Origin: Planctomycetaceae bacterium
Lineage (GTDB): Bacteria > Planctomycetota > Planctomycetia > Planctomycetales > Planctomycetaceae
DNA: 64,000 nt
Assembly: GCA_020638955.1 (NCBI GenBank)
Contig: JACKHO010000007.1
Coordinates: 186,001 to 250,000, forward strand
Direction of reading: 5' to 3'
Below, piece after piece: positions 44,731 to 52,594 of this stretch. The position numbers and the translations under genes are program-made. Positions within the stretch are counted from its first letter, which is position 1. Every line of letters starts with the position of its first letter. The notes under the pieces were generated by a model. It was not told where the DNA came from. It did no database searches and saw only the letters and a list, made by a program, of their open reading frames with translations.

Positions 44731-45867
44731 ATGTCTGAGAAACTTCGCATTTCGTTTGACGAACTGAATTCCTCACAGGTCCAGGATTACATTGACATCC
44801 AGGACCAGCTGCGGGAAGCGGTGGATCCAATTGATGATCAGCCCTGGTACGTCAAACTGATTTACTCCAGTTGGTTGTATCTTGCCTTCGCTAGTATGAC
44901 AGGCGCATTCCTGGCCTGGGCTCTGTGCGAGCCAGTATTCACGGACAATCCTTTCGTCGACAGCCCCCTGTCCGACTTGCTGGGATTCCTGCTGCTGTTC
45001 CCCATTGTGGCAGCCATGTCCGGCCTGTTTCTGGGGATGGCGGAAGGGATTATGTGCCGCAATCCGCAGCGGGCCGCATTCAATGGGCTCATTAGTTTTG
45101 TGGTTGGTTTCATCGGAAGCGTCGTATTCATGCTTCCCGTAAACATTCTGTATGGAATTTTCGGTACCATTGCGATGTCTCTGTCACCAGAAGGCGCGGA
45201 GTTCCCCACGGGCATGGGCTTCGTGGTGCACATGATTGGGCGCGGCGTCGCGTGGGCCATTATTGGAGTCTTTGCCGGATTGGGCCAAGGTGTCGCCCAA
45301 TGGGAAAAGAAAGTTCTGTTCAACGGGATGCTCGGGGGCGTTCTTGGTGGTTTGGTCGGCGGATTGCTGTTCGATCCCATTTACCTCGGGGTAGAATATC
45401 TCATCACCAGATTCGGGTTAGAGGGTCTTTCGACCACGCTCTACCTTGAATGGCTTCTGGGTGACCTGGAAGTTGAGGCGTCATTGAGTCGGGGATTCGG
45501 CTTCGTGGCCATTGGGGCTTCCGTAGGACTGTTTACAGGTCTTGTCGAAGGTTGGACCAAAACGGCCTGGCTCATGATGCGGCGCGGGCCGCTGGCCGGA
45601 AAGCAGTTCATTATGCACCGCGATGTCACCGTGCTTGGCAGTTCGCCCAAGGCCGGGATTTACCTGTTCAAAGACACCGACATCGAGCCGAAACACGCCA
45701 CGATTTACAATCGCGGTGGGCGTTTCGAAATCGAAGACAACATGACGGCTGCGGGGACGTATGTGAATGGTGCCCGCATCAACGGCCGACGCGTCCTGCA
45801 AAGCGGTGATCAAATCGAACTGGGAAAAACTGTATTGGAATTCGCCCTCCGGTCGACTGATTCATAA
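44731..45867 (+). CDS. Polytopic membrane protein with C-terminal FHA domain
   Basis: The 378-residue product has a short soluble start, then about six to eight hydrophobic helices rich in Gly and Ala (for example YLAFASMTGAFLAWAL, LLGFLLLFPIVAAMSGLFLG, LGGVLGGLVGGLLF). The last ~90 residues are an FHA domain: VTVLGSSPKAGIYLF, EPKHATIYNRGGRFEIED, GTYVNGARINGRRVLQSGDQIELG. FHA domains bind phosphothreonine, so it may recruit a target of the kinase encoded upstream. The usual first Arg of the FHA motif (GR) is not clear. It is the last gene of the kinase-Ubl-E1-JAMM run, 36 bases after the JAMM gene, and converges on an unknown gene. Confidence 0.9.
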   Translation: MSEKLRISFDELNSSQVQDYIDIQDQLREAVDPIDDQPWYVKLIYSSWLYLAFASMTGAFLAWALCEPVFTDNPFVDSPLSDLLGFLLLFPIVAAMSGLFLGMAEGIMCRNPQRAAFNGLISFVVGFIGSVVFMLPVNILYGIFGTIAMSLSPEGAEFPTGMGFVVHMIGRGVAWAIIGVFAGLGQGVAQWEKKVLFNGMLGGVLGGLVGGLLFDPIYLGVEYLITRFGLEGLSTTLYLEWLLGDLEVEASLSRGFGFVAIGASVGLFTGLVEGWTKTAWLMMRRGPLAGKQFIMHRDVTVLGSSPKAGIYLFKDTDIEPKHATIYNRGGRFEIEDNMTAAGTYVNGARINGRRVLQSGDQIELGKTVLEFALRSTDS

Positions 45868-45873
45868 ACTCGC

Positions 45874-46839
45874 CTAAGCCGAACGGCGGCGCGGAGCTTC
45901 GAGCAGACGGAGTTCATCGAGGTCAATGGAATTCTGAAACCACTGACCGGCCCGGATGAGTTTCATCCGACGTTTAATGCTCTTCCAAATTCCCTTGTGG
46001 AACCCCACGGAAGACGTGAAGAGTGTGAGTACATCCATGAAACGACTGTTTTGCGCCAGCGTGGGTTCGTACACGTCGATGTAGGCGTTGTAGCCAAACC
46101 CAATGAGGTTTCCGTCAATCGCGCCAATGTGTTTGCCATCACCTTCGATGTCAAAGTCGGCTCCGAACGAGACCCATTTCCGTTTGACCGTAATATTCCA
46201 CAGCCGGTGGGTCGATTCGTCCATGAACACGAATCCATACACGGCGGGATAGCGCAGCCAGCGGTGTTGTTGCTGCATGACAGTGAATACGTCAATGCCG
46301 GACAAATTCACTGCGAGCGAAAGCAGCGGGCGCCTTGCCGCGAGCGAATTGGTGACCTCCCAGGAAGAAAGTTCTTCGATTGAACCAACCCAGTGGATGC
46401 GTTTGGTCGTCGTCTTGAAGTGCTTGAGCACCAGCCGGCGCTGTTCGATGTCGCCGGTTTTCAAATTCATGATGGCGTCATCTTGAAGTTGCTGCTCCAA
46501 TTCCACGGCCTCTTTGGCGCTGAGTCGTCCGCGGTATTTGACGTCGTCCTTCAGTTCTTCTCGACGGTTCTTTTGCAGGCGGTTAATGGCCTGTTGCTTT
46601 TCGACTTTGTCGGGGGTCCAGACATCAGTTCGCAGCCCAATGAGATGACTCTTAATCCACCCTTTGCGTTTCGCGTCGTACTCCGAAACGGTGCCGCAGA
46701 CGTCCATATTCTTGCCGAATTGACGGTCATCTGCCGATTTGAGTCGCTGCAGTAAGTCGACATTTGTGGGATGCATACTGGGAAACATCCACAAATCAAC
46801 GTACCGGGCATTATCGGAATGGGAGCGCCACCAGGACAT
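45874..46839 (-). CDS. Unknown protein, possibly LURP-one/scramblase-like C-terminal half
   Basis: The 321-residue product has a charged, helical first half (RLQKNRREELKDDV, LSAKEAVELEQQLQDD) and a beta-rich second half (VSFGADFDIEGDGKHIGAIDG, YIDVYEPT). The second half weakly recalls LURP-one/tubby-like folds. It has no signal peptide or clear membrane helix. The ATG at 46839 is the first in frame and has a poor ribosome-binding site, so the true start is uncertain. It converges on the FHA gene with six bases between stops. Whether it works with the Ubl system is unknown. Confidence 0.7.
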   Translation of the reverse strand: MSWWRSHSDNARYVDLWMFPSMHPTNVDLLQRLKSADDRQFGKNMDVCGTVSEYDAKRKGWIKSHLIGLRTDVWTPDKVEKQQAINRLQKNRREELKDDVKYRGRLSAKEAVELEQQLQDDAIMNLKTGDIEQRRLVLKHFKTTTKRIHWVGSIEELSSWEVTNSLAARRPLLSLAVNLSGIDVFTVMQQQHRWLRYPAVYGFVFMDESTHRLWNITVKRKWVSFGADFDIEGDGKHIGAIDGNLIGFGYNAYIDVYEPTLAQNSRFMDVLTLFTSSVGFHKGIWKSIKRRMKLIRAGQWFQNSIDLDELRLLEAPRRRSA

Positions 46840-47000
46840 ACGTTCGCCAGTTTCAGCATCAATGAGAATTCAAGTCGCTGCGCTCATACGGCATTGTGAA
46901 CCGCTGCCTCCAGACCGAATTCGTTTCGGGCCGAGTATGCTGCACGCATGCGGCACATTCTGCTGATCGGAAGTGCCATTAGCTCAATTGAAGATTGGCA

Positions 47001-47141
47001 GGGTGTGTGAAGTACGTTGCCGTATTATGGTGGGTTACATCCGCGAATCATGCACCACGAAAAAGACACCCCGTTTGGGGGATTGAGTGACTTGCGTAAC
47101 GCACCGACCTGTCTGACGCGGACTCCACCCACCCTACAAAT
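47001..47141. repeat. Dispersed ~140-bp repeat, copy B (inverted relative to copy A)
   Basis: Read on the minus strand this matches copy A near 24.2 kb: ATTTGTAGGGTGGGTG at one end, identical blocks GGTGCGTTACGCAAGTC and GTAACCCACCATAATACGGC, and CACACACCCT at the other end. The centre differs between copies. It fills the intergenic gap next to the SWIM-SNF2 gene and may form or carry that gene's 3' end region. Confidence 0.75.
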
Positions 47142-47149
47142 AATTTGGG

Positions 47150-50100
47150 CTAACTCAGCAACAATGACAGGTCTTCTTTCGTGAGTGACCGAATCAAGTT
47201 GCTGTTGGAGGTGACAATGGCTTCCGCCAGTTCTCGCTTGCCCTGCTGCAGTTCGAGGACTTTCTCCTCCACTGTGTCGCGTGCGATAATTCGATACACG
47301 AACACGGGGTTTTGCTGTCCCATTCGATGTGCTCGGTCAATGGCCTGTGCTTCCACAGCAGGGTTCCACCAGGGATCCAGAATGAACACGTGGTCGGCAG
47401 CCGTAAGGTTCAGACCATGACCACCCGCCTTGAGGCTGATGAGAAACAGCTTGCAGTCCTCATTTGATTGAAACTTGGTCACACACTCTTTGCGGTTATT
47501 GGTTCTTCCGTCGAGGTAGGCGTACTTGATCCCACGCTGGTCGAGTTGTCGTCGGAGAATGGCCAACAACGACGTGAACTGCGAGAAAATGAGTGCCTTA
47601 TGCCCTTCCTCCAAAGTGTTCTCCAGCTGCTCCCACAAGAGCTGCAACTTGGCACTGGACTGCTTGGCCTGTTTTTCGTCCACCAATCCGGGATGGCAGG
47701 CGGCCTGTCGCAAACGCAGCAGTGCTTCGAGGACGTGGATTTTCGAATTCTTCAGGCCCTTTTCGGCAATGGTCCCTGCCAGCGAAACACGGTAGTAGTC
47801 GCGGAGTTCGTCGTATCCTTTACGTTGCTTGCCAACCAAATCGCAGTACAGAATTTGTTCCGACTTGTCCGGGAGTTCTGTGAGCACTTCCGACTTCGTG
47901 CGCCGGAGCACAAACGGTGCAATGGCCCGCGAGAGGAGTTTCTGCGACTCGGGATTCGCTGCAATTGAATTGGCACGTCGCTTGAATGCAACTTCATTAC
48001 CGAGCAGGCCGGGATTCAGAAACTCGAAGAGTGACCACAATTCACCCAAATGGTTTTCAATGGGAGTTCCAGAAAGGGCCAATCGATGACGCCCCTTCAG
48101 CAGTCGACATGCTTTGGCAGTCAGTGAACTGGAATTCTTAATGGCGGTCGCTTCGTCGAGAACAATGTAATCGAACTCGATTTCTCGAATGGCTTCAATG
48201 TCTTTGCGAAGCGTTCCGTACGTGGTGATGATAAGGTCGAATTCGCCCCAGGTGTTTGCGTCGACACTTCTTCCCGTGCCGTGATGGCTCATGACTCTCA
48301 GCTTAGGCGTAAAGCGGGCTGCTTCATCCATCCAGTTGAACACGAGGCTTTTGGGGACGACAGCCAAAGTGGGCCGATGCGATTCGCTCGCATTCTTACG
48401 TCCAAAACTCTGTCGCCGCTTTTCCAGGGTAGCCAGCACCTGAATGGTTTTTCCCAGGCCCATGTCATCAGCGAGACAGCCGCCGCAACGAATTGACTGC
48501 AGATAACTAATCCAACCCAATCCATTTCGCTGGTACTCGCGCAGCGTCCCTTTAAACGTTCGCGGTTCCTTCGCCGGTTTGAGTTCCGTACTGTCTTGAA
48601 GCCGTTTGACTAACGACGAAAAGGCTTTGTCGAAGCTGACCTGTGGTTCCGCTTCGAGCAGTGCGTCCAACACCATTGCCTGCGATGGTTGGAACCGGAG
48701 GCTTTCCGTTTGCGTTGCATCGGAGAAATTGGCCAGTTCACCGAACCGTTGCAGCCATTCTGCTGGGATGACACCTTGTGTGCCGTCATCGAGCGAAACG
48801 AACCGTTCCTTACGGCGGACGGCCCGCAGCAATGCTGGTGTCTTCACCGACTGATCACCGAACTGTACCTCTGTTTCGAGTTCGAACCAGTCGATGTTCG
48901 ACTTCACCTCAATGGTTTCGGCGGTGCTCTTTCGCAGCAGCCCTTGCTCTCCTTCGACCTGCCATCCCGCATCGATGAGGGGAATGGCCGCCTGGAGGAA
49001 CATGTCTCGGGGAACGACTCGAATCAACTCGTCATTGTCATACGAGGTCAACACATGCGTTCCAACGTCATCCAGGAACTGATGAGCGAGTGCCTCCGTC
49101 GCGAAATTACGCGGGTAACACTTGTTGACTCCCTCGTCCATGATGAAGTGGGCTGGCGCCGATCCCTCAATTTCTCGACCGGCATAGTCGAATGAGACCA
49201 GCACCTCAAAGTAGAAATCGTCATCCTTCAATGAGCGAAACCTCGCGATGGGTGCGGGGGTGATCTCCTCCACAGCAGGCTGCAGTTCCGGCGGAAAACT
49301 GAGTTGTGGACATTCTGGAAATGACCAGACGTTTTCCAGGAACGTTCTTCCCTCATCGCGCGGCACATGAAACGAAGGCTGCTCCAGAAACTGCTGCAGC
49401 CACGGTCCCGAGTTTTCCAGGTTGGCTCGGCTGAGGCGACCATCTGAAAGGAGCACGAATTCCGACATCGCGAGCACGACATTACCCGGCAGCGAGAGCA
49501 GGTCATCACCTCGCTGCAGTTCACCCGAAACGCGCCAACCGTTCTTCTCCGACTCTGCTTTCAGTCGAAATCCATAGGGAATAGCGTTGTCCCAGGTAAT
49601 TGCGGTGGTGTCTTCAAAAGGTTGCTCTGGTCCGAGCCGCCAATGGAACCGACCCGTTTCACAAAGCTGCGGTGCCAGGGCCACGAAGTCTTCGCCCGAC
49701 ATTTCGAACTGGCTCTGGGCCTGGTAAGGGCTTGGCAACACATAACGATCGCGTTCACGATGAACGCTGGAAATCAGTCTCAACAACCGCTGATCGGCGG
49801 GCTCCCAGTGGCGTCCAATTTCGTAGCTGCGTATCTGAAATGGCTTTGGGCTACGTTGCTCTCCGAGGGACGACAGTCCGCACAGAATAGAAACGGCAAC
49901 CTGGTTTCGGTACAGCGTCGCCCCGACATCCAGCATGTAATAGAAGGTTGGAACTGCCGCCGGATGACGTGGGATATCGTCTGGACCCTGCTTCGCCGCC
50001 GCCTCGTCCTGCAGTCGCTTCAGAGTCTCCTGCCACGTTTCCTTTGACGACGAAGGCGACACGATGACCGACTGGTGATTCGTGTGCGAGATGCCCTGAG

Positions 50101-50506
50101 GTGAAATTCCATTAAGAGATCGACGCAACTGCGATCCCCCAGCCCCTGCAGGAGGACGACTCCGCAATTCTTCCTCGAGTTCATCTGGATCATCGCCGAC
50201 GAGATCGAAATCTGCCGACTGAGGCCCCTTCTTTGATCGGCTCAAATGAACAATCGCTGCCCAGACGTGCTTGCAGAGGAAACCGTCGTAGTAGTGCGGG
50301 CACGTGCAGGAGACTGCAAATTGCTCCTCTGCGTCCGCGTCCTGCCAGTCCAGGCAGACGGTGTAGTCAGTTGTCCCGCGGACGAGGTAAATCGCGCCTG
50401 CCGTGAATTCTTGCTGCAACGTCAGCTTACGTGTAGCCACGTAAGCGTTGCCGCGATTACGGGTGGGCTGAGAGAAATACGAACCAAGCGACTTTGACAA
50501 CTTCAT
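47150..50506 (-). CDS. SWIM zinc-finger SNF2-family helicase
   Basis: The 1,118-residue protein has a SWIM zinc finger near its N terminus (CTCPHYYDGFLCKHVWAA), a long middle part of ~500 residues, and a C-terminal SNF2 motor. Motor motifs are CLADDMGLGKTIQVL, VVPKSLVFNW, LDEATAIKN, LSGTPIENHLGELW, IFSQFTSLL, LKAGGHGLNLTAAD and DRAHRMGQQNP. It probably remodels DNA-protein complexes or acts in transcription or repair. The start at 50506 follows GGAGGG at suitable spacing. It is alone on its strand. It is a different subtype from the SNF2 protein at 9.3 kb, which lacks SWIM. Confidence 0.95.
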   Translation of the reverse strand: MKLSKSLGSYFSQPTRNRGNAYVATRKLTLQQEFTAGAIYLVRGTTDYTVCLDWQDADAEEQFAVSCTCPHYYDGFLCKHVWAAIVHLSRSKKGPQSADFDLVGDDPDELEEELRSRPPAGAGGSQLRRSLNGISPQGISHTNHQSVIVSPSSSKETWQETLKRLQDEAAAKQGPDDIPRHPAAVPTFYYMLDVGATLYRNQVAVSILCGLSSLGEQRSPKPFQIRSYEIGRHWEPADQRLLRLISSVHRERDRYVLPSPYQAQSQFEMSGEDFVALAPQLCETGRFHWRLGPEQPFEDTTAITWDNAIPYGFRLKAESEKNGWRVSGELQRGDDLLSLPGNVVLAMSEFVLLSDGRLSRANLENSGPWLQQFLEQPSFHVPRDEGRTFLENVWSFPECPQLSFPPELQPAVEEITPAPIARFRSLKDDDFYFEVLVSFDYAGREIEGSAPAHFIMDEGVNKCYPRNFATEALAHQFLDDVGTHVLTSYDNDELIRVVPRDMFLQAAIPLIDAGWQVEGEQGLLRKSTAETIEVKSNIDWFELETEVQFGDQSVKTPALLRAVRRKERFVSLDDGTQGVIPAEWLQRFGELANFSDATQTESLRFQPSQAMVLDALLEAEPQVSFDKAFSSLVKRLQDSTELKPAKEPRTFKGTLREYQRNGLGWISYLQSIRCGGCLADDMGLGKTIQVLATLEKRRQSFGRKNASESHRPTLAVVPKSLVFNWMDEAARFTPKLRVMSHHGTGRSVDANTWGEFDLIITTYGTLRKDIEAIREIEFDYIVLDEATAIKNSSSLTAKACRLLKGRHRLALSGTPIENHLGELWSLFEFLNPGLLGNEVAFKRRANSIAANPESQKLLSRAIAPFVLRRTKSEVLTELPDKSEQILYCDLVGKQRKGYDELRDYYRVSLAGTIAEKGLKNSKIHVLEALLRLRQAACHPGLVDEKQAKQSSAKLQLLWEQLENTLEEGHKALIFSQFTSLLAILRRQLDQRGIKYAYLDGRTNNRKECVTKFQSNEDCKLFLISLKAGGHGLNLTAADHVFILDPWWNPAVEAQAIDRAHRMGQQNPVFVYRIIARDTVEEKVLELQQGKRELAEAIVTSNSNLIRSLTKEDLSLLLS

Positions 50507-50921
50507 CCCGTTACCCTCCATAGCCTTACGTCATGAGCGGCAAAGTTTGATCGCAGATTCCATGCAGAAAGCATAGCGTACACGACACTGAGCAGTTGTC
50601 CAGACCTGTTGTTTGCGGAAGAATCGCACCCAGTTCGCGACCGAAGAGGTAAACTGGGCAAGCTGTTTTGTTGAAGAGAAGGCCAATTTCTCGCAAATAG
50701 CAACTTGGCGAAAACTCCCAATTTGACATGGGTCTGGTTTGACACCTTGGCTTCGCTACGTTACTTAATCGTCAATGTCAGGGGTATTGGTACATTCCTC
50801 ACTGCCCCTATGGTTAGTGAATGGTCACAAATTGACCGAAAATAGCGCTGATTCGCAGTGTCTCGGGACTGGTGGTCAGCTTCAAGTTCCCTCCCCCCGA
50901 GGATGTTGAAGGAGAAGTGTA
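50507..50921. other. Gene-free divergent region
   Basis: The 415 bases between the SWIM-SNF2 start and the Cys-rich gene should contain both promoters. Short frames within it have no gene-like features. AAGGAG lies about 9 bases before the Cys-rich ATG. Confidence 0.45.
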
Positions 50922-51269
50922 ATGAGTCGTATTTTGAGTGCTGTTGCTGTTGCTGCCATGTTGTTCGTTTCGGTTGGTTCAGCTGACGCAGCTCGTTGCT
51001 GCCGTCCAGTTCGCCAGACCCGTTGCTGCCACGTGGTTCGCGTTCGCCACACCGGTTGCTGCAAGCCAGCTCCAAGCTGCTGTGCTCCAGCTCCAAGCTG
51101 CTGCGCACCTAAGTGCTGCAACTCAGCTCCAAGCTGCTGTGCACCTAAGTGCAACAGCTGTGCCCCAGCTTGCAACAGCTGCGATGGCAAGCCAGCTTGC
51201 CCAAACTGCACCGAAGGTGGCAAAGACGCCGGTGCTGCTGAAGACGCTCCAAAGCCAGAAGCAGCCTAA
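50922..51269 (+). CDS. Small secreted Cys-rich repeat protein
   Basis: The 115-residue product has a signal peptide (MSRILSAVAVAAMLFVSVGSADA). The mature part contains 20 cysteines in about 90 residues: CC pairs first (RCCRP, RCCHV, GCCKP), then repeats of APSCCAP and APKC, and single Cys near the end (CNSC, CPNC), followed by an acidic Ala/Glu tail. I do not recognise a family. Such a protein could bind metals or form a disulfide-linked extracellular layer. A strong AAGGAG site and a strong terminator indicate it is a real, well-expressed single gene. Confidence 0.85.
   Translation: MSRILSAVAVAAMLFVSVGSADAARCCRPVRQTRCCHVVRVRHTGCCKPAPSCCAPAPSCCAPKCCNSAPSCCAPKCNSCAPACNSCDGKPACPNCTEGGKDAGAAEDAPKPEAA
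51067..51139 (+). repeat. Tandem-like direct repeats inside the Cys-rich gene
   Basis: CAGCTCCAAGCTGCTG occurs three times (starting near 51067, 51088 and 51124), encoding the APSCC repeat. The DNA identity of the copies suggests recent duplication or gene conversion. Confidence 0.75.
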
Positions 51270-51313
51270 TTGCTTTGAATGGCTGTCCGTGCTGATTCGG
51301 ACATCTGAAATTG

Positions 51314-51352
51314 GCCTTCTTTCGGTTCGACCGGAAGAAGGCTTTTTTATTT
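51314..51352. terminator. Terminator after the Cys-rich gene
   Basis: A 13-bp stem (GCCTTCTT at 51314-51321 against AAGAAGGC at 51335-51342, extended inward) with a 3-base loop is followed by TTTTTT. It lies between two converging genes and may serve both. Confidence 0.9.
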
Positions 51353-51359
51353 GACGAAA

Positions 51360-52031
51360 TCAGCCAAGCGAATTCTTTGTCGCTTCCAGAATGTCCGCAG
51401 CGACGGCTTCGATACTGCGAATGCCACTGTCGTCGGCAACGCTGATGACCTCCCAGTTCGCTGAACGGTTCGCGAGGTCCAGATATGTGTCGCGAACTTT
51501 GCCAAGGTAAGTTGCGTCTGCCTCCTGCAAATCGGCGGCCTGGTCGGTGTAATCGCGAGCTGCTTTCTTGAGGACGAATTCCTGCGCCGTGGCCACGGGC
51601 AGGTCGAGGAGAATGTTCAGTGAGGGCCGGGGCATTTGGTGGATTTCGAATTCCACGTGCTCAATCCAGTCCTGCACTTCACGGCGTTCTGTATCTGAGC
51701 AGCGGGCCGACTGGTGAGCCATGTTCGATCCCACGTAGCGGTCGAGGATGACGAGGTCGTGACTCTCCAGTTCCTCCAGCAGCCTGGATCGAGACTCGAG
51801 TCGATCGCCAGCGAACAGCAGCGAAATCAAAAACGGCGGCAGGTCCCACAGTTCACCGAACCGGCCGTTCAGAAAATCGCCAACCCGTGCGCCAAAGAAC
51901 GTCTCTGAATACCTTGGAAACCCCATGAATCCTACGCGATAGCCCGCTTCGCGGAGCGTCTCCACGAGTCGTTTCGACTGGGTTCCTTTACCGGAACCAT
52001 CGATCCCTTCAATCGCGATTAAGTGGGCCAT
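51360..52031 (-). CDS. tmk: Thymidylate kinase
   Basis: Tmk phosphorylates dTMP to dTDP for DNA synthesis. The 223-residue product has the P loop IEGIDGSGKGTQSKRL, the LVILDRYVGSNMAHQSA segment with the DR(Y/H) motif, and a substrate region AARDYTDQAADLQE. The length is normal for the family. The GGGAG sequence about 10 bases before the ATG supports the start. It is the last gene of a short minus-strand group with the Rieske gene, 44 bases upstream. Confidence 0.9.
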   Translation of the reverse strand: MAHLIAIEGIDGSGKGTQSKRLVETLREAGYRVGFMGFPRYSETFFGARVGDFLNGRFGELWDLPPFLISLLFAGDRLESRSRLLEELESHDLVILDRYVGSNMAHQSARCSDTERREVQDWIEHVEFEIHQMPRPSLNILLDLPVATAQEFVLKKAARDYTDQAADLQEADATYLGKVRDTYLDLANRSANWEVISVADDSGIRSIEAVAADILEATKNSLG

Positions 52032-52075
52032 CTAACGTAACTCCCGGGCTGTCCCGACGGTCTCCTGCCTTCGCT

Positions 52076-52393
52076 TTATTTCGATGGTCGTCGTGCGTAG
52101 ACATTTCCGTCACGCACTTCGACATCAAAGACTTTGACCGGAGCGGTCGCCGGCATTTTCAGCACGGCTCCGGTGCGAATGTCGAACTCAGCACCGTGTC
52201 GTGCACAAGCAATGGCATTTCCCGAGACGGTTCCATCGGTCAATGGCTGACCATCGTGTGTGCAGACATCTTCGATGCAGTAAAAATCATCGCCTGCTCG
52301 CAGCAGCAGGGCCGGTGTATCATCGACGATAACCGACAGCCGTCCGTTGACTTGCACATCAGTTACCTGTGCGACTTGTTCCCAGTCTGACAT
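52076..52393 (-). CDS. Rieske-type [2Fe-2S] ferredoxin
   Basis: The ~105-residue soluble protein has a complete Rieske cluster motif: CTHDGQPL and CARHGAEFD, each giving one Cys and one His. This is the small electron-carrier type used with non-heme oxygenases or other reductases. No oxygenase gene is adjacent, so the partner is unknown. The start at 52393 follows AGGGACAGGA; five upstream codons are open but unlikely. It lies 44 bases upstream of tmk on the same strand. Confidence 0.93.
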   Translation of the reverse strand: MSDWEQVAQVTDVQVNGRLSVIVDDTPALLLRAGDDFYCIEDVCTHDGQPLTDGTVSGNAIACARHGAEFDIRTGAVLKMPATAPVKVFDVEVRDGNVYARRPSK

Positions 52394-52594
52394 TCCTGTC
52401 CCTCTCACAATGTGACTGCCACGTACATACAGGTGGCGAATCAGCCTGTGGTTTGTCGTTGCTCGTTTTCAGGAGTCACCCGACTCCTTGCATTCCCGAT
52501 AACGTTAGCAACAACCGGGGACCAGCAAAACAGATTGGAACAACGCTTTTCACACTTCGCGTCGAATTGACGTGCCAGAGAACAGATTGAGTCT

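Noticed and set aside
39000..46900. E2 or RING-type E3 gene in the Ubl locus
   Set aside because: No frame shows an E2 fold signature or a RING-like Cys/His set other than the E1 zinc pairs.
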